A DNA stretch of 43,217 nt from Clostridia bacterium (GTDB lineage Bacteria; Bacillota; Clostridia; Oscillospirales; CAG-272). Both the position numbers and the translations under genes were made by a program. Below, piece after piece: positions 1 through 7,432 of the stretch. The notes under the pieces were generated by a model. That model searched no databases, had not been told where the DNA came from, and saw nothing but the letters and a program-made list of their open reading frames with translations. Positions within the stretch are counted from its first letter, which is position 1, and every line of letters starts with the position of its first letter. The stretch covers positions 1-43,217 of the forward strand of contig JAFTNJ010000050.1 of assembly GCA_017451915.1 (NCBI GenBank), read 5' to 3'.

Positions 1-16
1 AGAGCGCAAACAACAG

Positions 17-137
17 TAAGCCTTCCCCAGTGGGGGAAGGTGGCAGCCGAAGGCTGCCGGATGAGGTGTTCTAATTCTAAAGTAACTCCTCATCCACCAC
101 CTACGGTGGTCCCCCTTCTCCCACAGGAGAAGGCTTA
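17..137. repeat. Palindromic extragenic element (multi-hairpin)
   Basis: The ends are inverted (TAAGCCTTC at 17-25, GAAGGCTTA at 129-137), and a second nested pair is ATGAGG 61-66 with CCTCAT 88-93. Inside are four perfect small hairpins: CCTTCCCC/GGGGAAGG (21-28, 33-40), GGCAGCC/GGCTGCC (42-48, 52-58), ACCACC/GGTGGT (96-101, 105-110) and CCTTCTCC/GGAGAAGG (114-121, 126-133). It has no convincing ORF. I recall elements of this general look as common intergenic repeats in gut Clostridia, but I could not search for other copies. Confidence 0.75.
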
Positions 138-177
138 TGTTACATTTGCTCCTAAAACAAGGGTAAAACCTTTGTCG

Positions 178-205
178 CCCACCCGCATAGCGGGTGGTTG
201 TCTGT
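178..205. terminator. Hairpin with T-rich flank, possible terminator
   Basis: An 8-bp perfect stem, CCACCCGC (179-186) with GCGGGTGG (190-197), has a 3-nt loop and is followed on the + strand by a T-rich tract (ttgtctgttt). It lies just after the palindromic element, so it could end a rightward transcript entering from outside the window or be part of the repeat. The rest of 138-360 holds only this hairpin and the one at 248-280; I see no gene there. Confidence 0.4.
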
Positions 206-247
206 TTCGCGTCAAGCGCTCCACTGCCTAAAGGCATTAAAACAAAG

Positions 248-280
248 AATCCTTGCAAGCTCTTTGGGCCTGCAAGGATT
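248..280. terminator. Hairpin terminator downstream of the lipoprotein gene
   Basis: A 10-bp perfect inverted repeat, AATCCTTGCA (248-257) with TGCAAGGATT (271-280), is followed by T-rich sequence on both strands (tcttctgttt rightward, ctttgtttt leftward). It is the first strong hairpin after the stop of the leftward gene at 361 and is the likely end of the natA-natB-lipoprotein transcript. Confidence 0.6.
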
Positions 281-360
281 TCTTCTGTTTCTTGGCACTA
301 TCCTTCTTGATTTAATGGTGGATTTTTATTATTCATCAAAGTTGTTTTATAAACGAAATA

Positions 361-978
361 TTACTCCGAATCTCCGAACTCCACGTGCATAATATAAGCG
401 TATCTCGCATCTCCACGATCGGTTGTCTTGGAAATATCAAAACGGATATACACACTCGCGCCTTTCAAATTTTCAATACCATAAGTATAGACATCGGTAA
501 TCGTTGCATTATCAAGCGAGACAATCTCGCTGTAGGATCCGTTCACTTCTCTATAAAGATAAAAAGTAATAGGATCGGTTAATACAGTATTCGATTCTTC
601 GTTTACAAGCTCTGATTTTTCGTCTAATGTAATGGTTGGAATCTTTCCCTCGGAAACCCAGCGACCAAGAACTTTTTCGGTTGACTGCAATATTAAAATC
701 CCGTCGGCAACTGCACCGCCATTTACATGTGCGCAAACTAAAGATCCGAAGAGATCTTGTCTTTTCTCACCCAATTCTACCACAATTGAAGGAATCTCTG
801 TTAATTCGTTTAAGATGACCATAGGATCTGTCGTGGTTTCCTCTGGTTGAGTTGGATTTGTTATGATTTCCTCTGTAGAAAATGAAGTTGTTGTTTCGTT
901 AAGATTCGTGCTTGTTCCGCAAGCAAAGGCGGAAAACATAAATACGCAAAGCAAAACAAATGCTAAAAGTTTTTTCAT
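361..978 (-). CDS. Putative lipoprotein of unknown function
   Basis: A 205-residue protein opens with a lipoprotein signal peptide: a Lys pair, a hydrophobic run and a lipobox ending SAFAC, which puts the lipidated cysteine at residue 20. A Thr/Ser/Glu-rich linker (about residues 21-50) follows, then a compact domain with alternating hydrophobic strands that I cannot assign. The AAGGAGG site 8 nt upstream of the ATG supports the start. It begins 26 nt after the stop of the ABC-2 permease, so it is the third gene of that operon and may be an extracytoplasmic accessory to the exporter. That role is inferred from position only. Confidence 0.75.
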   Translation of the reverse strand: MKKLLAFVLLCVFMFSAFACGTSTNLNETTTSFSTEEIITNPTQPEETTTDPMVILNELTEIPSIVVELGEKRQDLFGSLVCAHVNGGAVADGILILQSTEKVLGRWVSEGKIPTITLDEKSELVNEESNTVLTDPITFYLYREVNGSYSEIVSLDNATITDVYTYGIENLKGASVYIRFDISKTTDRGDARYAYIMHVEFGDSE

Positions 979-1004
979 AGAAAATCCTCCTTATACAATT
1001 GGGA

Positions 1005-2156
1005 CTATTTCTTAAACATCACTCTCTCGCTGTTAAACAGCTTGGTCAGGACGAACACGAAAATCCCCGCCACCACGCAATTGACCACCATGGTGATAAC
1101 GATATGTGCCGGCTGATAAGCAAGGGAGAAGATACCGCTGATGCACTGCACGCTGTTATATACGGGAATAAAGTATACCCAGGTGGAGGTGGCGGTGCCA
1201 AACATTCCCGAGAGCCCCACCAAGGTCACCAGAATCATCAGAGGCGAGATCATACTGCTGGCCTCCTTGACCGAAGCCGCCAGTGCCGAAAGAATCGAGA
1301 TCAGGGAGACAAACACCAGAATGGTGGTCAGGATGACACCTAAGATCCAGGCGTAGTCGCTCATCCCGTAGATGTTGGCGTCGATCATACCGTCCATTTC
1401 CCCGCCCATCAGATTGGGCAGAGCAAAGAGCACGCCAAAGAAGCTGCAAAGGCCGCTCAACAGCGAAATGATGCTGAGGGCCGCGATCTTACCAATGGCA
1501 AGCTCACTGCGGCGAATGGGGGTGACCAAGAGGGTGGCAATGGTACCTCTTTCCTTTTCGCCCGCGATGGATTCGGGAGCCACCGCCATGCATCCCGAGA
1601 ACATAAGCATGATCAAAAGCATGGGCATAAGCATGGAAAAGAGCATTCCCGTGGTATCCTCCGCCGAGGCCAGGTCGTAGGTCTTTCCAAGATCGGCATT
1701 GACGTCAAAGCGATTGGCCAGCATGGATTCATAGCCGTCCAAAAGCGATGTAAACAGGCTATACGCCGTGGAAGAGGTCATGGATGCGGAGTGATAATAG
1801 AGCTCCACTCCCGGAACCTCCAGGGCGGCAACCTTCGCGTCAAAATCGGCGGGAAAGACCACGTACAGATCCAGCTCCTGGTTGGCTACCGCCGTCATGG
1901 GATCCTCTACGGTCACGTAGGAAAATCCACCGCTGCTTGCGGTCAACAGCATTTCCACCGACTCCGGCAGCTCCTCGATCTGCACGGTGTAGGAGGTCTC
2001 CTCGTCGGGCATCAGCCCCGACATCATGGCATCGCCCATCAGGGTATAGATCAAATAGATCAGCACGCCGGGCAAAAAAATGGCCAGGAGCATACGCCGA
2101 TCCCCAAAGAAGCGGAGCAGCTCCTTTTTCATCACGGTAAAGATATTGTTTTTCAT
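1005..2156 (-). CDS. ABC-2 type transporter permease (NatB-like)
   Basis: A 383-residue integral membrane protein with the ABC-2 permease layout: a short cytoplasmic N-terminus, TM1 at about 23-42, a large extracytoplasmic domain to about residue 170, then five hydrophobic segments in the C-terminal half. The GEKERGT-type motif after the second membrane segment is typical of NatB/YhaP-family permeases (COG1668). Its ATG overlaps the TGA of the upstream ATPase gene by 4 nt (ATGA), so the two are translationally coupled and form one exporter. The family includes Na+ exporters and peptide or antibiotic resistance pumps. The sequence does not reveal the substrate, so no gene symbol is given. Confidence 0.88.
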   Translation of the reverse strand: MKNNIFTVMKKELLRFFGDRRMLLAIFLPGVLIYLIYTLMGDAMMSGLMPDEETSYTVQIEELPESVEMLLTASSGGFSYVTVEDPMTAVANQELDLYVVFPADFDAKVAALEVPGVELYYHSASMTSSTAYSLFTSLLDGYESMLANRFDVNADLGKTYDLASAEDTTGMLFSMLMPMLLIMLMFSGCMAVAPESIAGEKERGTIATLLVTPIRRSELAIGKIAALSIISLLSGLCSFFGVLFALPNLMGGEMDGMIDANIYGMSDYAWILGVILTTILVFVSLISILSALAASVKEASSMISPLMILVTLVGLSGMFGTATSTWVYFIPVYNSVQCISGIFSLAYQPAHIVITMVVNCVVAGIFVFVLTKLFNSERVMFKK

Positions 2157-2941
2157 TCTGCCGCACCTCCCCGTTGGGTCTCATTGGCAAGATACAGATC
2201 AAAAAAGCGATCCTCCAAAGACTTTCCGTCGCACACCGCCGCCAGGGCGTCGCAGGCCACCATTTTTCCGTCGATGATGATGCCCACCCGATCGCAAATC
2301 TTTTCCACCAGACTGAAAATATGGGTGGACACGATGACCGTCTTTCCCCGCTCCTTCAATTCCAGCAGGAAATCGGTCACCACCTTGGCGGTAAGCACGT
2401 CCAACCCGTTGGTGGGCTCGTCAAAGATGATAATATCGGGATCGTGGGCAACCGAGATCACCAAAGAGGCCTTTTGCTTCATTCCCGTAGAAAGGTTTGC
2501 CACCTTAACACCGGCAAATTTATCAATGCCAAACTGCTCAAAGAGCTGCTTTTTCCGCGCGGCGCGCAGCTTGGGATCCACGCCGTGAAGCTCGGAAAAG
2601 AAATCGTACAGATAGTCGGGGGTAAAGAAATCCTCCAGCTTGAGCTCACTGGTCAAAAAGCCAATGCGTCCACGGACTCCGCCGGGATCCTTTACTACGC
2701 TCAAGCCGTCCACGGTAATGTCGCCCTCGTCGGGACGGATCAGGGTGGCAATCATACGGAGAGTGGTGGTTTTTCCCGCCCCGTTCGGGCCCAAAAGCCC
2801 GAAGATCTCTCCGCGGTAGGCGTCAAAGGAAAGTCCGTTCACCGCTACCTTTTTCTTATTTTTCGTCTTTTCCAGCTTCTGCTGCTTGGCAGAAAGGGTA
2901 AAGGTCTTTTTCAAGCCCGTGGCTTGCAACGCCAACTCCAT
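2153..2941 (-). CDS. ABC transporter ATP-binding protein (NatA-like)
   Basis: A 262-residue nucleotide-binding subunit pairs with the permease that follows it. Visible motifs are Walker A GPNGAGKTT, signature LSTGMKQ, Walker B IIIFDEPTNGLD and the H-loop in VSTHIF. The LSTGMKQ signature and C-terminal extension fit the drug/Na+ exporter class (CcmA/NatA, COG1131/COG4555). I place the start at the ATG at 2941 because a TAGGAGG site sits 8 nt upstream. An in-frame TTG further upstream would include that site in the coding region. Hydrolysis by this subunit would power export through the 1005-2156 permease. Confidence 0.9.
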   Translation of the reverse strand: MELALQATGLKKTFTLSAKQQKLEKTKNKKKVAVNGLSFDAYRGEIFGLLGPNGAGKTTTLRMIATLIRPDEGDITVDGLSVVKDPGGVRGRIGFLTSELKLEDFFTPDYLYDFFSELHGVDPKLRAARKKQLFEQFGIDKFAGVKVANLSTGMKQKASLVISVAHDPDIIIFDEPTNGLDVLTAKVVTDFLLELKERGKTVIVSTHIFSLVEKICDRVGIIIDGKMVACDALAAVCDGKSLEDRFFDLYLANETQRGGAAE

Positions 2942-2962
2942 TACAGATCCTCCTAACAAAGA

Positions 2963-2993
2963 TTCGGGAAGAAGCGTGTCGCTTCTTCCCGAA
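2963..2993. promoter_or_regulatory. 31-bp perfect palindrome at the natA start point
   Basis: The arms TTCGGGAAGAAGCG (2963-2976) and CGCTTCTTCCCGAA (2980-2993) are 14 nt each and perfectly complementary around a 3-nt centre. The element begins 1 nt after the -10 box, so it covers the predicted transcription start. It could be an operator, a 5'-terminal mRNA stem-loop, or the terminator of the upstream ABC exporter operon, which ends at 3042; on the minus strand it is followed by TCTTTGTT. These roles are not exclusive. Confidence 0.6.
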
Positions 2994-2994
2994 A

Positions 2995-3023
2995 ATTATA
3001 CCACAGTTCCCGGTGGTTGTCAA
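2995..3023 (-). promoter_or_regulatory. Consensus sigma-A promoter for the natA operon
   Basis: Read leftward, TTGACA (3023-3018) and TATAAT (3000-2995) are both perfect consensus hexamers with exactly 17 nt between them. The predicted start point is near 2988, inside the palindrome at 2963-2993 and about 46 nt before the ATG at 2941. Confidence 0.85.
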
Positions 3024-3041
3024 CCAAGGTGAACCATTTTC

Positions 3042-4916
3042 TCAATCCAGCTTGGCAATTTCATGGTAGAGATCGGAATACCGACCGCCCAGAGCCAACA
3101 GCTCCTGATGATTGCCGCTTTCAATGATGTGTCCCCGCTCCAGAACCATAATGCGATCGGCCTTGCGCACCGTGGAAAGACGGTGGGCAATGACGAAGGT
3201 GGTGCGGTTCTCCATCAGGGCATCCATACCGATCTCAATGTTCCGCTCGGTTCGAGTATCCACCGAGCTGGTGGCCTCGTCGAGAACCAGGATCGGCGCG
3301 TGGCTGACGGCGGCTCTGGCAATGTTGAGAAGCTGTCTCTGTCCCTGGGAAAGATTGGCTCCGTCATGCTCCAGAAGGGTGTCGTAGCCTTTTTCCAGAT
3401 GGATGATAAAATCGTGGGCAGATACGGCTTTGGCCGCCGCCTCCACCTCCTCGTCGGTGGCATCCAGACGTCCGTAGCGGATGTTTTCCCGCACCGTGCC
3501 CGTAAACAGGTGGATATCCTGCAAGACCATTGCCACGTGGGAGCGCAGCACGGGACGGGGAATCTGCTCAATGGGAATACCGTCGATGAAGATCTGCCCC
3601 TGTTCGATCTCGTAGAATCTGGAAAGCAGATTGGTCACGGTGGTTTTTCCCGCGCCCGTCGAGCCTACGAAGGCAATCTTTTGTCCCGGCTTTGCGGTCA
3701 GGGTAATGTCGTGAAGCACCGGCACGTCGGGAACATATCCAAAATGCACGTGCTCCAGCGTCACGTGACCCCTGAGCTCCTTAACGTTGGAAAGCCGGGC
3801 GGTCTCCACCTCCTCGTCGGCGTCCATCACCTCAAAGATGCGCTCTGCCCCCGCCAAGGCGGAAAAGACCACGTTGATCTGAGTGGAGATCTCGTTGATG
3901 GGCTGATTAAACTTTCGGGTGTAGTCCAAGGAGACCGTCAGGCCGCCGATGTCGAAGCCGTTGGTCACCACCATGATACCACCCACACAGGCGGTGATGG
4001 CGTAGGCAAAGTTGCAAATGTTGTGGTTGATGGGTCCCATGAGGATGGAGCGTGTTTGGGCACTGATCTGTGCCTTGCAGAGCTGTTGATTCAGATACTC
4101 AAACTCTTCCTCGGTGGCGTCCTCCCTGCCAAAGATCTTAACCACCTTCTGCCCCGAAATGACCTCCTCGGAAAATCCGTTCAGCGCCCCCAGCGCCCTT
4201 TGACGCTTGGAGAACAGCGGACGGCTCTTTTTAAGAATGGTCTTGCTGACAAAGGTCAACAAAGGGGTAAAGGCAATGGTGATCATTGCCAGCCAAAAGT
4301 TGGTAACGATCATGAGGATCACGGTTCCCACCAGAGTGATCACGCCCGAGATCATGGCCACCAAGGTGGTATTTACCATGTCACCAATGGTATCCACGTC
4401 GTTGGTAAAGCGGCTCATGAGGTCGCCCGTGGAGTGGGTATCAAAGTAGCGCACGGGAAGCTTTTGCAGCTTTTCGTACAGGTCCCGACGAAGTCGATTC
4501 AGGGACCTTTGAGAGGCGGTAAGCATCACACGCTTATGTATAAAATGCATGGTTCGCACACATACGTACAGAGTCAGCAAACCGATCACGCGGAGGGTCA
4601 ACACCCGCATCCCCTCGTCAACGTTTCCAATGTATTGGGAGATTCCCTCATTAATGATAGGACGGAGCATATAGGTTGCCGCCAGGTTTCCCACGGTGGT
4701 GGCAAGCAAGCATACAAGAGCAACAATGATCAATGCCCATTCCCGGCTCAAATACCAAACCAGCTTTTTTACGGTCTGCTTGGTGTCCTTGGGCTTTCCC
4801 TGCGCCGCCATGGCACCCGCGCGTCCGCCGCCAATGCTGAATTCCTTTTTCGCGGGGGCTCTGGAAGAAAGACCCGCGTATTTTTGCTGTAATCGACGTT
4901 CTCTCTCTTCAGTCAT
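3042..4916 (-). CDS. ABC exporter half-transporter, consensus-Walker-B subunit
   Basis: A 624-residue half-transporter has a charged, Gly/Ala-rich N-terminal tail of about 55 residues, six membrane segments (about 60-340) and a C-terminal ATPase domain. The ATPase has Walker A GSTGAGKTT, signature LSQGQ (not LSGGQ), Walker B ILVLDEATSS with the catalytic Glu, and an intact H-loop His in IAHRLS. Together with its neighbour it fits heterodimeric multidrug exporters such as TM287/288, LmrCD and BmrCD: this subunit supplies the hydrolytic Glu and His, while its altered signature faces the partner's non-catalytic site. Its ATG overlaps the end of the upstream subunit gene by 8 nt, and the GGAAGGAG site lies within that gene. 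The substrate is unknown. Confidence 0.92.
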   Translation of the reverse strand: MTEERERRLQQKYAGLSSRAPAKKEFSIGGGRAGAMAAQGKPKDTKQTVKKLVWYLSREWALIIVALVCLLATTVGNLAATYMLRPIINEGISQYIGNVDEGMRVLTLRVIGLLTLYVCVRTMHFIHKRVMLTASQRSLNRLRRDLYEKLQKLPVRYFDTHSTGDLMSRFTNDVDTIGDMVNTTLVAMISGVITLVGTVILMIVTNFWLAMITIAFTPLLTFVSKTILKKSRPLFSKRQRALGALNGFSEEVISGQKVVKIFGREDATEEEFEYLNQQLCKAQISAQTRSILMGPINHNICNFAYAITACVGGIMVVTNGFDIGGLTVSLDYTRKFNQPINEISTQINVVFSALAGAERIFEVMDADEEVETARLSNVKELRGHVTLEHVHFGYVPDVPVLHDITLTAKPGQKIAFVGSTGAGKTTVTNLLSRFYEIEQGQIFIDGIPIEQIPRPVLRSHVAMVLQDIHLFTGTVRENIRYGRLDATDEEVEAAAKAVSAHDFIIHLEKGYDTLLEHDGANLSQGQRQLLNIARAAVSHAPILVLDEATSSVDTRTERNIEIGMDALMENRTTFVIAHRLSTVRKADRIMVLERGHIIESGNHQELLALGGRYSDLYHEIAKLD

Positions 4917-6648
4917 TTGCCGTGTCTCCTTCCTTTTGTGTCATATAGATCTCACGGTACACGCGACAGGTTTCCATCAGCTCGGCGTGTGTGCCGTTTC
5001 CTACCAGCCGTCCGTTGTCCATAACCAGAATACGGTCGGCATCGATCACCGACGAAATGCGCTGGGCAATGATCAGGCAGGTAATGTCCTTGGCGCTCTC
5101 CCGCAGTGCCTTGCGGAATTTAGCGTCGGTTGCCGTATCCAAGGCGCTGGTGGAGTCGTCCAGAATCAAAATCTTGGGCTTGCGGAGCAGAGCTCGCGCG
5201 ATGCAAAGACGCTGCTTTTGTCCGCCCGAGAGGTTGATGCCCCCCTGTCCCAGCTCGCTCTCATATCCATCCTTAAAAAAGGAAAGGAATTCCGCGGATT
5301 GGGAGATCCGGGAGGCCTCGTCAAAGTCCTCCTCGGTAGCGTCCTCGTCCCCCCAGTACAGGTTTTCCCGCACGGTACCCGAGAAGAGCATATTCTTTTG
5401 CAGAACCACCGCAATGCCGCGGCGCAAATGATCGAAGGAATAATCCCGCACGTTGACGCCGTCCACCAAAACCTCACCGCTATCCACGTCGTAAAGACGG
5501 GGAATCATGGAGATCAGCGTGCTCTTTCCGCTACCCGTAGAGCCGATAATGCCCACGGTCTGCCCCGCCTCCACACGGAAGCTGATGTGATCCAGCACCG
5601 CCTCGGAGCGGTTTTTAAAGTAACGGAAGGATACGTCACGGAACTCAATGCTGCCCGCTTCCACCCGACGTTCGGGACAGGCGACGCTTTCGTCGGTCAT
5701 ATCCAAAGGTTCCTCAAAGATCTCACGCACACGCGCCGCCGAAGCCCCTGCCCGTGACCAACGGACAAACACAATGGCCATAACCTTGAGGGAGGTGAGG
5801 ATCTGGCTCAAATAGGTAATAAATGCGGTGAGGGTACCCAGCTCCATATTCCCAATCATGATCTGCCGTCCCGCGATCCAGACCGCCGCCAAGGTGGCAA
5901 TATTGATGGAAATGGTACAAACCGGATCCACCCAGAGCATCACCTTCAAGGCGTGAATGCTCTTTTGGTAGAGGCGGTCATTCACCCCAAAGAACTTCTC
6001 TTTTTCAAACTCCTCACGCACAAAGGATTTGATCACGCGCTCGTTTTCGATGGATTCCCCGATCTGGGTGTTCAAGCAGTCCAACTGCTCCTGCATCTTG
6101 GTGTATCTGGGCAAGGAGTTGCGCACCAAAAGGAAGAGCGTTAGGGCAAGCAGGGGGATCATCACGCACAGCACGAAAGCAAGATTCAGATTCAGAGTAA
6201 ACGCCATGAACATGGCGCCGATGAGCATGGTGGGCGCACGAAGCATCATACGCGTCAGATTTTGCACAAATTGCTGGATCTGGTTCACGTCGTTGGTAAT
6301 ACGGGTAATGAGCGAGCCCGTGGTGAGGTGGTCTAGATTGGAAAAGGAATATTTTTGCACCCTGGCGAAAATATCACGCCGCAGGTCTGCCGAGAATCTG
6401 GCGGCGGCGTTCACCGAGCAGATCGCGCCCATAACACTGCTCGCCATGGTCAAAACCGCGATCGCCATCATCAAAACACTCTGCCTTACGATGTAGGAAA
6501 TATCCCCGTTGGCAATGCCGTTGTTAATGATATTTGCCGTCATGTTGGGCAAGGTGATCTCCAGGATGGCCGAGAGAATCACGAACATAGGACCAAACAG
6601 GAAGAATTTCCAATGTCTCTTAACGTAGGATAAATAGCGTGCCTTCAT
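4909..6648 (-). CDS. ABC exporter half-transporter, degenerate-site subunit
   Basis: A 579-residue half-transporter has six membrane segments in residues 15-300 and a C-terminal ATPase with Walker A GSTGSGKST and signature LSGGQ. Walker B is ILILDDSTS, with Asp at the catalytic Glu position (about residue 498), and the H-loop reads IAQRIS, with Gln in place of His. These changes are the hallmark of the non-catalytic ATP site of heterodimeric exporters, so this protein should work as an obligate pair with the 3042-4916 product. Its ATG overlaps the TGA of the TetR gene by 4 nt, and AAAGGAG precedes it. It is co-transcribed with its regulator and is probably induced by the pump's own substrates. 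Confidence 0.92.
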   Translation of the reverse strand: MKARYLSYVKRHWKFFLFGPMFVILSAILEITLPNMTANIINNGIANGDISYIVRQSVLMMAIAVLTMASSVMGAICSVNAAARFSADLRRDIFARVQKYSFSNLDHLTTGSLITRITNDVNQIQQFVQNLTRMMLRAPTMLIGAMFMAFTLNLNLAFVLCVMIPLLALTLFLLVRNSLPRYTKMQEQLDCLNTQIGESIENERVIKSFVREEFEKEKFFGVNDRLYQKSIHALKVMLWVDPVCTISINIATLAAVWIAGRQIMIGNMELGTLTAFITYLSQILTSLKVMAIVFVRWSRAGASAARVREIFEEPLDMTDESVACPERRVEAGSIEFRDVSFRYFKNRSEAVLDHISFRVEAGQTVGIIGSTGSGKSTLISMIPRLYDVDSGEVLVDGVNVRDYSFDHLRRGIAVVLQKNMLFSGTVRENLYWGDEDATEEDFDEASRISQSAEFLSFFKDGYESELGQGGINLSGGQKQRLCIARALLRKPKILILDDSTSALDTATDAKFRKALRESAKDITCLIIAQRISSVIDADRILVMDNGRLVGNGTHAELMETCRVYREIYMTQKEGDTAND

Positions 6649-7265
6649 CTTTTTTCTTCTCCTTTCTCAGCGTTTTGTGCCTTGTTTTTTTCGCTCAGCG
6701 CCTCCAAGGAGGTCAAAAGCGTCCTTGAAAGAAAGGCGTAGCTTTCGTCTCTGGGCACACCGCCACGCAGCAAAAAGCCCTCGGAGGTCAGCGTAATAAA
6801 GCCGTACAGGGTGGAACGCAAAAACCGCATAAAATGGATCATATCGGCCTCATCCAGTTCAAATTGCTTCACAACACGGCGCAAGGGCTCGATGGAATAG
6901 AGGGCCGCCTTGCGGATCAGGGCCGCGTTTTCCTCATTCGCCCCGGCCAGACGGTAAAGAAGCTTGTAGAGCTCGGGATTTTCGGCGGCAAAGGCGCGGT
7001 ATTCGGCAAGTCCTCTCAAAAAAGCCTGCTCCCGCAGAAGTCCTTCAACGGCCGCCTCCAAGCGGTGATGCATCTGCGTGGAGGCATCCAAGGCCACGGC
7101 CACGTTGATCTCTCCAATACCGCTGACGTGATTATACAAAGACGCCGGACGAACCCCCAGCTTTGCCGCCAGCTCACGCAAGGAAAAATTGGCGCATCCG
7201 TTCTCGGCGATCATCTCCGAGGCAACGCGCGTGATCTCCTCACTGCTCAACCCTTTTTTATGCAT
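6645..7265 (-). CDS. TetR/AcrR-family regulator of the ABC exporter
   Basis: A 206-residue one-component regulator. Residues 1-55 form the TetR helix-turn-helix: a helix with EEITRVASEMI, then FSLRELAAKLGV and the recognition helix RPASLYNHV. The C-terminal part, with YRAFAAENPELYKLLY, resembles the WHG ligand-binding domain (TetR_C_33). It is the first gene of the operon and overlaps the exporter gene by 4 nt. A CAGGAGG site 6 nt upstream supports the ATG. The promoter carries a long inverted repeat on both sides of its -10 box, so I infer autorepression and co-repression of the pump. The inducer is unknown. Confidence 0.9.
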   Translation of the reverse strand: MHKKGLSSEEITRVASEMIAENGCANFSLRELAAKLGVRPASLYNHVSGIGEINVAVALDASTQMHHRLEAAVEGLLREQAFLRGLAEYRAFAAENPELYKLLYRLAGANEENAALIRKAALYSIEPLRRVVKQFELDEADMIHFMRFLRSTLYGFITLTSEGFLLRGGVPRDESYAFLSRTLLTSLEALSEKNKAQNAEKGEEKR

Positions 7266-7284
7266 AAAAGACCTCCTGTTTTTG

Positions 7285-7331
7285 CAAACTAACAGTGTTC
7301 GCTTTTATTATAAACGAACACTGTTAGTTTG
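7285..7331. promoter_or_regulatory. Inverted repeat flanking the -10 box, putative TetR operator pair
   Basis: CAAACTAACAGTGTTCG (7285-7301) and CGAACACTGTTAGTTTG (7315-7331) are perfect 17-nt inverted copies separated by 13 nt. Each contains AACAGTGTT, itself a 9-nt odd palindrome. One copy occupies the promoter spacer and touches the -35 box; the other covers the start-point region. Occupancy of either would block transcription. Assignment to the adjacent TetR protein is by position. Confidence 0.75.
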
Positions 7332-7335
7332 TCAA
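7307..7335 (-). promoter_or_regulatory. Consensus sigma-A promoter of the tetR-exporter operon
   Basis: Read leftward, TTGACA (7335-7330) and TATAAT (7312-7307) are perfect consensus boxes with a 17-nt spacer. The -10 box lies in the 13-nt gap between the two operator arms. The start point should be near 7300 and the leader about 35 nt long. Confidence 0.85.
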
Positions 7336-7372
7336 TAGGTTTATCGAAACTTTTAAAAAAAGGAGAAGCGTA

Positions 7373-7401
7373 TTGACTTTTTTCTCCGCATCGGCTATAA
7401 T
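7373..7401 (+). promoter_or_regulatory. Sigma-A promoter for the LRR-like lipoprotein gene
   Basis: TTGACT (7373-7378) and TATAAT (7396-7401) are 17 nt apart, and the ATG is at 7433. It diverges from the tetR promoter, with about 40 nt between the two -35 boxes. Confidence 0.8.
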
Positions 7402-7432
7402 AAAGGCAATCAATTTTACGGAGGATCCCACC

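Noticed and set aside
40-392. Two short open frames at the left end of the window.
   Set aside because: They run through the palindromic element and hairpins; no ribosome-binding site and no protein-like pattern.
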